NCBI GenBank assembly: GCA_022564665.1
Contig: JADFKZ010000006.1
Location: 1-42,994, forward strand
Direction: 5' to 3'
Source of the DNA: Planctomycetota bacterium
Lineage (GTDB): Bacteria; Planctomycetota; Phycisphaerae; Phycisphaerales; SM1A02
Length of the DNA: 42,994 nucleotides
The number at the start of each line of letters is the position of its first letter. Within the stretch, counting starts at the first letter, position 1. A program made the position numbers and the translations under genes. The notes beneath the pieces are model-generated. The model saw only the letters and a program-made list of their open reading frames with translations. It did not search any database and was not told where the DNA came from. Below, piece by piece: positions 15,570 through 22,199 of this stretch.

Positions 15570-16468
15570 GCCTTCCGGCCGCGATCGAATACGCTCTTTG
15601 CGAGGTGGGCATCGCTGGTCGGGTTGCAACCATGAGCCCTCTGACGGGCGGGTGCATTCATCGGGTCGACGAGATCACGCTGGACGATGGCACGACGCTG
15701 GTTGTCAAGAGCAACACCGCCGACCATCTGGGGTTGTTCCGGGAGGAGGCGGCTTCCCTGCGTGTCCTGGAGCGTACGGGCACGGTCCTGGTGCCGGTGC
15801 CGCTGGCGGTGGTCGGCCGCGGCGGCGTTGCGGTTCTGTTGATGAGGGCCATCCGATCCGGCCGGGGCACGCCGGAGGCCTGGCAACGGCTCGGTCGCGA
15901 TCTCGCCGCGCTGCACTTGGACAATCCCGATCCGCCGCCGGCGGGGTATGGTTTTTCAGTCGACAATCATCTCGGCACGACACTCCAGCCCAACGCCTGG
16001 TGCGATGACTGGGTGCGCTTCAATGCCGAGAACCGCCTCGGTCACCAGCTGGAGCTGGCCCGCCGCCGGGACCGGCTTCAGTCCTCCGAGGCCGCCGGCG
16101 TCCAGCGGGTGATCGCGAAGCTCGGGATGCTGATCCCCGCGGCGCCCAAGCCGGCGCTGATACACGGAGACCTGTGGTCGGGCAATGCCATCGCCGCGGT
16201 CGATGGGCGCGGGGCCGAGCGGATCGCCCTGATCGACCCGGCCTGCTCCATCGGGGACGGGTGGGCGGACATCGCCATGATGAGGCTCTTCGGCGGGTTT
16301 CCACCCGATTGCTTCACCGCCTACGCGTCCATGATTGATGACCACGATCGCCTCGAAAGCCGGATCGCGGTTTACCAGCTCTACCACGTCCTCAACCATG
16401 TCAACCTGTTCGGGCACGGGTATGTGGAAAAGGCGATGGGACTGGTCAATCGCCTGGTGGGTGAATAG
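15566..16468 (+). CDS. Fructosamine kinase family protein (aminoglycoside-phosphotransferase fold)
   Basis: Fructosamine-3-kinase-related proteins phosphorylate sugar adducts on lysines (ketosamines and ribulosamines) so that the adduct falls off, a protein-deglycation repair. The 300-aa protein shows SPLTGGCIHRVDEITLDDG in the nucleotide-binding lobe, VVKSN with the ATP lysine, the catalytic loop HGDLWSGN, and LIDPACSIGDGWADIAMM holding the metal-binding Asp of the family (usually DPA...GHREADLAM). It starts at ATG 15566 inside the phosphatase stop codon, so translation is coupled; the upstream ATG at 15527 lies within the phosphatase gene. Why it is last in a polysaccharide operon is not known; it could act on a sugar in the polymer pathway. 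Confidence 0.88.
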   Translation: MSLPAAIEYALCEVGIAGRVATMSPLTGGCIHRVDEITLDDGTTLVVKSNTADHLGLFREEAASLRVLERTGTVLVPVPLAVVGRGGVAVLLMRAIRSGRGTPEAWQRLGRDLAALHLDNPDPPPAGYGFSVDNHLGTTLQPNAWCDDWVRFNAENRLGHQLELARRRDRLQSSEAAGVQRVIAKLGMLIPAAPKPALIHGDLWSGNAIAAVDGRGAERIALIDPACSIGDGWADIAMMRLFGGFPPDCFTAYASMIDDHDRLESRIAVYQLYHVLNHVNLFGHGYVEKAMGLVNRLVGE

Positions 16469-16470
16469 CT

Positions 16471-16534
16471 GTTGGAGTCCGCGACGGTATCGTCCGTCGA
16501 GCCCTGACGGGCTCGATCCAACGTCGTCCTTTTT
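16471..16534. terminator. Structured terminator-like region between convergent genes
   Basis: A long hairpin TCGAGCCC-TGAC-GGGCTCGA (16497-16516, eight perfect pairs) lies between the fructosamine-kinase stop and the serC stop. It is nested with a small GACG-GTAT-CGTC hairpin inside an outer pairing of GTTGGA (16471-16476) with TCCAAC (16517-16522). A T5 tract follows at 16529-16533. Convergent genes should have a terminator here, and the perfect stem could serve both directions. The T tract is some 12 bases after the main stem, so it is not a textbook intrinsic terminator. Confidence 0.45.
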
Positions 16535-16536
16535 AG

Positions 16537-16562
16537 ACTCTCTGCGGCTCTCCGCGGCGAGT
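16537..16562. repeat. Diverged copy of the CGCGGAG-type dispersed repeat
   Basis: Read on the minus strand this is CGCCGCGGAGAGCCGCAGAG, a relative of the 28-bp repeat at 20915-20942 and 42744-42771. Such purine-rich CACCGCGGAG... words are common between genes in several bacterial groups. Confidence 0.4.
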
Positions 16563-16598
16563 TCTTCTGAGCGCGAAACTGGCCAAGTGGAAACGTCG

Positions 16599-17738
16599 CT
16601 AGCTATTCTTCTTTGCAAAATCCTTCATGAGCGCCGCAAGCGCTTCGCATCCGGCGCGCGGAAAGGCGTTGTAGATCGAGGCACGCATGCCGCCCACAGA
16701 GCGGTGCCCCTTCAGGCCCTCCATCCCCAGCTGTCTGGCTTGAGTGACAAACTTCTCATCGAGATCGTCGCTTGGTGTGCGAAAGGTCAGGTTCATCATG
16801 GATCGCGAATCGGAGCGGGCCATGCCGCGATAGAACGTCGTCCCGACGCCTAGCGCCGAGTCGATCACGTCGTAGATGATCCTGGCCTTTTCCCTGTTGC
16901 GGCGAGCCATCACCTCGAGGCCTCCCTGGCGTTCGATCCACTTGAAGACCTCGCCCATGAAGTAGATGCCGAAGACCGGTGCCGTGTTCAGACGCGAGCC
17001 TTGTGCCGCATGCTGGCGGTAGTCGAGCATCGACGGTAGCTGGTCCCTGGCACCGCGCAGGAAATCCTTGGAGACGATGACGAGGGTGCAACCGGCGGGG
17101 CCCAGGTTCTTCTGGGCACCGGCGAAAACCAACGCGTAGCGGGCCACGTCAATCGGCCGGCTCAAGATATCAGAGCTGGCGTCGCAGACGAGCGGCGCAT
17201 CGGTGGCAGGGGGCTCGGAGTATTCGGTACCGACGATTGTGTTGTTGGAGCAAAAGTAGACGTAGGCGGCGTCGCGGCTCAAGCTCAGCTCATGCGCCGC
17301 CGGGATATGGTCGTACCCTCTTTTGCCGCCGTCAAAGGCGATGTTGAGGCTTCCAAGAAGTCTTGCCTCCTTGATTGCCTTGCTCGTCCAGCTTCCGGTG
17401 TCGAGGTAATCGGCGACCTTCCCCGCGGGCAGGAAATTCATCGGCACCATGGCGAACTGGAGCGTGGCTCCGCCTTGAAGAAAGAGCACGTGATAGTCGT
17501 CGGAAATGCCGGCGACCCGCCGACAGGCCGCCTCGGCCTCTTCGATGATGCGGGTAAAGAGTGAGCCGCGGTGGCTGTGCTCGAGGATGCCGATCCCGGT
17601 GCCGGCGATATTGAAGATATCACTTTGCGCCTGGCGGAGCACCTCCTCTGGAAGCGTGGCCGGCCCAGCGGAGAAGTTGAAGATTCGTTCGCCGGTGCGA
17701 TCCCTGTCGGTCGGAGTCGTGGTCGTGGTCGTGGTCAT
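16599..17738 (-). CDS. serC: Phosphoserine aminotransferase
   Basis: SerC converts 3-phosphohydroxypyruvate and glutamate to O-phosphoserine and 2-oxoglutarate in serine synthesis; it also serves pyridoxine synthesis in some bacteria. It is a class-V, PLP-dependent aminotransferase. The N-terminal FNFSAGPATLP signature is at 20-30, the PLP Asp is in CDASSD (Asp186), and the Schiff-base lysine is Lys210 in GAQKNLGPAG. The substrate-binding GHRSVGGMRASIYNA lies near the end. Length (379 aa) is normal. The first eight codons give a run of threonines from a repeated ACCACG word, probably unimportant. It follows serA by 12 bases on the same strand, so the two are one operon. No serB is present. 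Confidence 0.96.
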   Translation of the reverse strand: MTTTTTTTPTDRDRTGERIFNFSAGPATLPEEVLRQAQSDIFNIAGTGIGILEHSHRGSLFTRIIEEAEAACRRVAGISDDYHVLFLQGGATLQFAMVPMNFLPAGKVADYLDTGSWTSKAIKEARLLGSLNIAFDGGKRGYDHIPAAHELSLSRDAAYVYFCSNNTIVGTEYSEPPATDAPLVCDASSDILSRPIDVARYALVFAGAQKNLGPAGCTLVIVSKDFLRGARDQLPSMLDYRQHAAQGSRLNTAPVFGIYFMGEVFKWIERQGGLEVMARRNREKARIIYDVIDSALGVGTTFYRGMARSDSRSMMNLTFRTPSDDLDEKFVTQARQLGMEGLKGHRSVGGMRASIYNAFPRAGCEALAALMKDFAKKNS

Positions 17739-17750
17739 GAGAACCCGCTC

Positions 17751-19034
17751 TTAATCACTTTGACCGACGCGCCGCAGGCTTACGCTCATGACATCATCGT
17801 TGGCTCGTATGGCGCTGAGCTGTTCGGCGCTGGGGCATTGGTCCAGCTGAATGCGAGCGCAGGCCGCCTTGGCACCATGATAGATCGTATTCTGCATCTC
17901 CTGGACGTTGATGCCGCCCTGGCCGAGCGTGTAGAAAATGTGGGCCAGGACTCCAGGGTGATTCAGGTGCCTGACCGTCAGGAGATTCGTGGCGCTGGTG
18001 GAGGCCGCCCGGTTGACGCAGTTGAGGACCTCGCCCGTCTTCTGGTAGTTCTCGATGATTCGCAGGACCTCGGCGGCGATCGCAAGTTGGGCCTGGGCCG
18101 TCGAGGCGCCGATGTGGTGGGTTCCGTAGACGCCCGGCTCCCGGATGATGGGATCGGTCGCCTGGCCCGTGGAACTACCCGGCTCCGTCGAGAAGACGTC
18201 GAGCCCTGCGCGAACACCCTTCTCGCGGATCGCCCGGGTCAGTGCCTCTTCATCCACGACTGATCCGCGGCTGGTGTTTATCAGGTACGCGCCGGGTCGC
18301 AGCGCGGCACAAAACTTTTGGCCGATGAGCCCCTTTGTCTCGCCCGTCGCCGCAACGTGGACGGATACGACGTCTGAGAGCTTGGCGAGGTTCACGAGGT
18401 TGGCACAATAGCCGACGCCAAGCTCATCGGCCTTCACCTCGTCGAGGCTGCGTGACCAGGCGATGACACGCATGCCGAACGCCTTGCCGCGCCGTGCCAC
18501 CTCCCGGCCGATCCGTCCGAGCCCCACGATGCCCAGGGTGCGATTGCAAAGACCGGTGGACGTGGAGTACTCCTTCTTGTTCCATGTGCCGGCGCGGAGA
18601 TCGGCGGTCTGGTCGGGCACGCGCCGGTCGCAGCACAGAATCAGCGCCCAGGTGAGTTCGGCCACGGCGATCGAGTTCTTGCCTGGGCAGTTAGCGACGA
18701 AGATACCCTTGGCAGAGGCGGCCTCGACATCGATCGTGTCAAAACCCGCTCCTGCCCGAGTGATCAGGCTCAATTTGCGTGCCACTTCCACCGCTTTTGC
18801 CTGCACCTTCGTTGACCGCACGATGAGCACATCCGGATCGTGCTTGATGATCGCGGCGGGGAGCGTGTCGGCGGTCAGGTCGGGATCGAAGTGGACGTCA
18901 CAACCCAGCGATTGGAGCCCGTCGAGGCCCACTTGCTCGAACTTGTCGGCGATCAGCGCCGTCATACCGGTCGTGGCCCGTGCTTGGGATTGATCGGCGG
19001 TGCGGGGAGACGCTGAGGGCGGGCTCGTCATCAT
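17751..19034 (-). CDS. serA: D-3-phosphoglycerate dehydrogenase with ACT domain
   Basis: SerA oxidises 3-phosphoglycerate with NAD, the first step of serine synthesis. It belongs to the D-2-hydroxyacid dehydrogenase family. The NAD motif GLGRIG is at 171-176; the catalytic residues are Arg256 (NTSRG), Glu284 (FSTEP) and His307 (HHIGAST). Residues 352-424 form a C-terminal ACT domain (HPGVLAHIFYTLGQGGINVQEM), suggesting feedback by serine. It lacks the extra domain of long SerA forms. The first 23 residues are unstructured; Met24 (MTALIADKF) is a plausible alternative start. The upstream 176 bases before DUF1015 hold dispersed repeats, so it may have its own promoter or be read from the DUF1015 gene. 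Confidence 0.95.
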   Translation of the reverse strand: MMTSPPSASPRTADQSQARATTGMTALIADKFEQVGLDGLQSLGCDVHFDPDLTADTLPAAIIKHDPDVLIVRSTKVQAKAVEVARKLSLITRAGAGFDTIDVEAASAKGIFVANCPGKNSIAVAELTWALILCCDRRVPDQTADLRAGTWNKKEYSTSTGLCNRTLGIVGLGRIGREVARRGKAFGMRVIAWSRSLDEVKADELGVGYCANLVNLAKLSDVVSVHVAATGETKGLIGQKFCAALRPGAYLINTSRGSVVDEEALTRAIREKGVRAGLDVFSTEPGSSTGQATDPIIREPGVYGTHHIGASTAQAQLAIAAEVLRIIENYQKTGEVLNCVNRAASTSATNLLTVRHLNHPGVLAHIFYTLGQGGINVQEMQNTIYHGAKAACARIQLDQCPSAEQLSAIRANDDVMSVSLRRVGQSD

Positions 19035-19079
19035 ACCGATAGTGTACCGCGCCTATTGGGGGCCTGCTATCGGCCGAGG

Positions 19080-19175
19080 CGGAAGGCTGTCGGCTATCAG
19101 ACGGGAGGGAAGGCTGTCCAAAAAAGGGCTGTCGTCCGGAACGGAGCTGGAGGAGTTTTCTTGCCGATAGCCGAG
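19080..19175. repeat. Dispersed intergenic repeat between serA and DUF1015
   Basis: GGCTGTCGGCTATCAG at the left end faces TTGCCGATAGCCGAGAG at the right end, an imperfect inverted repeat about 95 bp long with another GGCTGTC copy near 19125. A similar arrangement is at 20952-21017. Both lie between genes and neither contains an ORF. Confidence 0.5.
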
Positions 19176-19210
19176 AGCGAACAGTAGACCGCCGGCATAC
19201 ACAGCCGGGC

Positions 19211-20527
19211 CTACCTGTCTTCAATTGAATGTACGAACAGTCCGCTCAGAAGCTTCGGCTCGAACCAGGTCGATTTGGGCGGCATGACCAGCCCGGCATC
19301 GGCCACGCTGAGCAACTGGTCGATCGACGTGGGGTACACCGCGAACGCCACGGCGGCCTGGCCGGAGTTCACCCGGCGTTGAAGCTCCTGCGTTCCCTTC
19401 ATGCCGCCGACAAACTCGATCCGAGGATCGCTCCGAGGGTCGGTGACCCCCAGTATCGGTCCCAGCACCCGGTTCTGGAGCAAGGCGACATCAAGCGAGC
19501 CCAACGCATCATCGGTCTCGGTCGCGCCGTCCTGAGCGAGCTGGAGGCGGTGCCACGCCCCCGGCAGGTAGACGCAGAAGACGCTTGGTCGGTCGGGTCG
19601 CGGATCAGTGGTGCGGCTGAGTCTGCCGACGCGGGCAAGCTTGGATAGAAACTCCCCCTGAGTCTGGCCTCCCAGGTCCTTGATGAGTCGGTGATAGGGC
19701 AGGATCGTGACCTGGCCTGTGGGGAAAAGCGCAGCCAGAAACCAGTTGTACTCTTCGCCACCGGTGTGATGGGGGTTGGACTTGCGCCGCTCGAGCCCCG
19801 CCCGCAGGGCGCTTGCCGCGCGATGGTGCCCGTCGGCGACGTAGACAGCTTCGGTGGCGGCAAAGATCTCGCAGTAGCGGTCGGGATCCCTGGCGGTCCA
19901 GACGGTGTGGGTGACGCCGTCGGGGGCATCGAAGTGGTACAGAGGCCGGGCGTTGAGGTCCTGCTGAACGATGGGATCGATTTCCGGCCGGTCGCGGAAG
20001 GTGAGGAATACCGCGCCCGTCTGCGCGCCGACCGCCTGCATGAGCCGGGTCCGATCGTCCTCCTTGTCGGGTCGGGTCTTCTCGTGCCTTCTGATCACGT
20101 TGTTGGCGTAGTCGTCGATGTGGCAGCAACAGACGAGCCCCGTCTGGCTGCCGCCGTCCATGACGAGCCGGTAGAGATACATCTTCGGCGTCGCCTCGCG
20201 GAGAAGGATTCCCTCATTCAGCAGGCGGTTGAAGTTCTCCCTGGCCTTCTCGTATACCGCCGTGTCGTAGGGGTCGATGTCGTTGATCAGATCGATCTCT
20301 GCCCGTATGACGTGCAGAAAGCTCTCGGCGTTTCCGGCCGCGAGCCGTCGGGCCTCCTCGGCGGTGACGACGTCATAGGGCGGGCAGACGACGCGGGTGG
20401 CGACGTTTGGACGTGGCCGGATGGCGGCAAATGGTCTCAGACGTACCAAGCGGGGTTTCGCTCCCGATTTCAAGCCGGTACAGCGGGGGGAGAGTCTACC
20501 CCCGGGTACCGGTGTGTGCGCCTTCAT
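19211..20527 (-). CDS. DUF1015 family protein of the serine operon
   Basis: This is a DUF1015 protein (438 aa from the ATG at 20527). The family start RPFAAIRPRP, the VVCPPYDVVTAEEA motif, HEKTRPDKEDDRT and the signature YVADGHHRAASAL are all visible. DUF1015 has no agreed function. It is often next to serA and serC, as here (DUF1015, serA, serC in order on one strand). The DGHHR motif resembles the active-site motif of the ParB-like free-serine kinases SerK and SbnI, so a role in phosphoserine/serine metabolism is a reasonable guess. The frame continues to a GTG at 20575, but that part is not conserved and would abut the PilZ start. Confidence 0.88.
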   Translation of the reverse strand: MKAHTPVPGGRLSPRCTGLKSGAKPRLVRLRPFAAIRPRPNVATRVVCPPYDVVTAEEARRLAAGNAESFLHVIRAEIDLINDIDPYDTAVYEKARENFNRLLNEGILLREATPKMYLYRLVMDGGSQTGLVCCCHIDDYANNVIRRHEKTRPDKEDDRTRLMQAVGAQTGAVFLTFRDRPEIDPIVQQDLNARPLYHFDAPDGVTHTVWTARDPDRYCEIFAATEAVYVADGHHRAASALRAGLERRKSNPHHTGGEEYNWFLAALFPTGQVTILPYHRLIKDLGGQTQGEFLSKLARVGRLSRTTDPRPDRPSVFCVYLPGAWHRLQLAQDGATETDDALGSLDVALLQNRVLGPILGVTDPRSDPRIEFVGGMKGTQELQRRVNSGQAAVAFAVYPTSIDQLLSVADAGLVMPPKSTWFEPKLLSGLFVHSIEDR

Positions 20528-20575
20528 GCCGATTTTGGATAAAGGGGGTCCTCCGTTGGTCCGAAAATACTCCAC

Positions 20576-20902
20576 ATGCCATCTGAGACACTGGACGAGG
20601 ATGCTGTGGCACCGCTGCGATTCGAGCGCCGAACGTGTGACCGGTGGCCGCTGGCCGGCGTGGCCACGGCGTGTCGGCTTGGGGGAGAACGGTTCGGCGA
20701 GACAACTGCGCTGAAGATGCTTGACTACTCCGAGGAGGGGCTCGGCGCGATCTGCCGGAGCCCCATCGAGCCCGGGGCGATCATCTCTGTGGTGTTCCGA
20801 GCGCCTGGTCAGCCCTCAAGGCAGGGCGTCGTGCTGCGGTGCCTACCCTGCGGTGACGGGTATCGCGTTGCCATCCGCTTCGAGCGGCGCTGGGCTGCAT
20901 AG
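20576..20902 (+). CDS. PilZ-domain protein (c-di-GMP receptor candidate)
   Basis: This 108-aa protein is a single PilZ domain. The c-di-GMP-binding residues are seen as RxxxR in RTCDR (near residues 19-23) and as DxSxxG in DYSEEG (near 50-55), followed by the usual beta-strand pattern ending in VAIRFERR. Both motifs are intact, so ligand binding is likely. It is divergent from the DUF1015 gene and ahead of the pilus block, separated from the first pilin by 712 bases of repeats, so it is probably its own unit. No clear ribosome-binding site precedes the ATG. Confidence 0.8.
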   Translation: MPSETLDEDAVAPLRFERRTCDRWPLAGVATACRLGGERFGETTALKMLDYSEEGLGAICRSPIEPGAIISVVFRAPGQPSRQGVVLRCLPCGDGYRVAIRFERRWAA

Positions 20903-20914
20903 AAACGGTAGAAG

Positions 20915-20942
20915 AAGGCGAAGATTCACCGCGGAGGGCCGC
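20915..20942. repeat. 28-bp dispersed repeat, copy 1
   Basis: AAGGCGAAGATTCACCGCGG plus eight more bases is identical to 42744-42771. Both copies start at or near the end of a gene (PilZ and adk) and run into GGCTGTC-type repeats. Confidence 0.7.
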
Positions 20943-20951
20943 GGAGGGGAA

Positions 20952-21017
20952 GGCTGTCAGCTATCAGCTGTCAGCCGGAGGTGCCCCGGCCGCCTTCTCT
21001 TGCCAACAGCCGATAGC
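20952..21017. repeat. Dispersed repeat of the GGCTGTC/GGCTATC family
   Basis: The left part is GGCTGTCAGCTATCAGCTGT and the right part ends TTGCCAACAGCCGATAGC. It is laid out like the element at 19080-19175 but shorter. Confidence 0.5.
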
Positions 21018-21119
21018 GCTGCTCTTATGGGACCCAGCGAACAGGGCGAGCGCAGGTTGCGTCAAAGCGTAGCGGCCTTTTTGATCGGCCGCGTAGCCGC
21101 CAGAGCGAGTGTGCGGCCC

Positions 21120-21175
21120 GCAGCCCGGAGGGCTGCCAAACCAGAGCAGCCCCGCAGCCCAAAGGGCTGCCAAAC
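21120..21175. repeat. Twin hairpin direct repeat (GCAGCCC...GGGCTGCCAAAC)
   Basis: Two 22-base units start at 21120 and 21154. Each begins with a seven-pair stem GCAGCCC/GGGCTGC around a three-base loop (GGA in the first, AAA in the second) and ends in CAAAC. Twelve bases separate them. Confidence 0.6.
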
Positions 21176-21580
21176 AAGGGCGGCAAGGATGCCGCGAGGT
21201 CGCTGCGCAGCGCTCGAAGCAGTTCTTGTCGCACGATCAGCCGTCGATTCTCGCGCACGTGAGACTTGTCAAGATGTGGCGTCTACGAGGTCGCGGGGCC
21301 TGGCAAATGGCCCCTCGCCATCCACATTGGTTTGACAAGGATCGGTCCGAATCGTGCACTTTTCCTGGCGACCGGCGCTGGCCCCTGCGTGATGGCCTTG
21401 ACACGCGCAGCGGCGGGCCGCGGTCGTCTGACGTCGGTGCGGCCGTCGGAGCCGCTCCGACATTTCGGTGTGCCGGGCTCAATGTGGGCGCGGCCCCGGA
21501 GGTTTGAATGAAACGGCTGTGGTCATCTTCCGGCCGCAGTCCTCAGCAATATGTGGAGGGGTTCTCTGGAGAATTGTCTG

Positions 21581-21594
21581 CGAGAGATCTCTCG
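21581..21594. promoter_or_regulatory. 14-bp perfect palindrome upstream of the pseudopilin
   Basis: CGAGAGATCTCTCG is fully self-complementary and ends six bases before the Shine-Dalgarno sequence of the GspG-like gene. A second inverted repeat, TTCTC-TG-GAGAA, lies at 21562-21573. Both could be operator sites or the base of a leader-RNA hairpin. Confidence 0.35.
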
Positions 21595-21600
21595 ACTATC

Positions 21601-21606
21601 AAGGAG
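21601..21606 (+). promoter_or_regulatory. Shine-Dalgarno site fixing the GspG-like start
   Basis: AAGGAG lies eight bases before ATG 21615. The frame is open further upstream (to 21468), but this strong site places the true start so that the prepilin leader is short and basic. Confidence 0.8.
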
Positions 21607-21614
21607 CGCCTTAC

Positions 21615-22070
21615 ATGCGAACTCATTTAAGAAAGCGGATGCGCCGGGCATTCACGCTGATCGAAATTCTGATCGTCGTGGTGATCCTGGGCATCCTCGC
21701 TGCCATCGTCATCCCGCAGTTCACCGATGCCTCGCAGGAGGCGATGCGAAGCAGCCTGCTCACCCAGCTGCAGACCATCCGCAGCCAGGTCGAGCTGCAC
21801 AACGTGCAGAATCCGACCACGCTCTTCGACCCGATGAACCCGCCTGTGGCCGGCGAGCCGTGGAGCGCCCTGGTGAACAACAACTATCTGCAGTCTCCAC
21901 CGAAGAACCCCTTTACGCCGTCGGCCAACGACGACACCGATGTGGCGACCGCCCCCGCGGATGGCGGCGCCTGGGTCTGGTCGAACTTCAACGGCTGGGG
22001 CACCACCATCTACGCCGTGAATGTGGACGGCGAATATCTTGACGTCGACGGCGACGGCAAGGCTGACTGA
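21615..22070 (+). CDS. GspG-like major pseudopilin
   Basis: This is a type II secretion / type IV pilus major (pseudo)pilin, 151 aa. A short basic leader (MRTHLRKRMRRA) precedes the class III signal FTLIEILIVVVILGILAA. The prepilin peptidase would cut between Ala12 and Phe13; the usual -1 Gly is Ala, and Glu at mature position 5 is present. The C-terminus carries YLDVDGDGKAD, a Ca-binding-type DxDxDG loop; GspG proteins use a C-terminal calcium site for stability. AAGGAG precedes the ATG, and a strong terminator follows 36 bases after the stop. It is therefore probably transcribed on its own at a high level, before the rest of the cluster. Confidence 0.9.
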   Translation: MRTHLRKRMRRAFTLIEILIVVVILGILAAIVIPQFTDASQEAMRSSLLTQLQTIRSQVELHNVQNPTTLFDPMNPPVAGEPWSALVNNNYLQSPPKNPFTPSANDDTDVATAPADGGAWVWSNFNGWGTTIYAVNVDGEYLDVDGDGKAD

Positions 22071-22106
22071 TGGCGGAGATCTCTGAAACGGTCTGCCGAT
22101 AAAGAC

Positions 22107-22136
22107 ACGCCGGCGTGGAAACACGCCGGCGTTTTC
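22107..22136 (+). terminator. Intrinsic terminator after the GspG-like gene
   Basis: ACGCCGGCGTG-GAAA-CACGCCGGCGT forms 11 perfect GC-rich pairs with a GAAA tetraloop, followed by TTTCTTC. It separates the major pseudopilin from the minor pilin genes; some read-through is likely. Confidence 0.85.
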
Positions 22137-22199
22137 TTCATTTCTGAGGGCTGATCGCCGAAAGGCCGATGAGCGAAACAAGAACGCTGGAAGGGGTCC

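Larger units (their letters stand above)
20903..21614. other. Long intergenic region rich in dispersed repeats
   Basis: I see no credible gene here; short frames on both strands lack family features and overlap repeats. In order it holds: the 28-bp CGCGGAG repeat (20915-20942); the GGCTGTC/GGCTATC repeat (20952-21017); twin GCAGCCC hairpins (21120-21175); a GGGGCC inverted repeat around 21294-21318; a weak TTGACA box near 21332 with a poor -10; and, next to the pseudopilin start, inverted repeats at 21562-21573 and 21581-21594. The pseudopilin promoter should be in the last 250 bases. Confidence 0.5.

Noticed and set aside
17690-17738. Poly-threonine N-terminus of SerC as a functional tag
   Set aside because: It comes from a short repeated ACCACG codon pair and lies before the conserved fold; it is likely slippage noise.
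21109-21507. Small genes in the 20903-21614 gap
   Set aside because: Frames on both strands overlap the repeats, are Arg/Ser/Pro-rich, and lack ribosome-binding sites or family motifs.
21578-21600. Sigma-70 promoter TTGTCT-N17-TATCAA before the pseudopilin
   Set aside because: Spacing is ideal, but transcription would begin at or after the Shine-Dalgarno sequence, leaving no usable leader.
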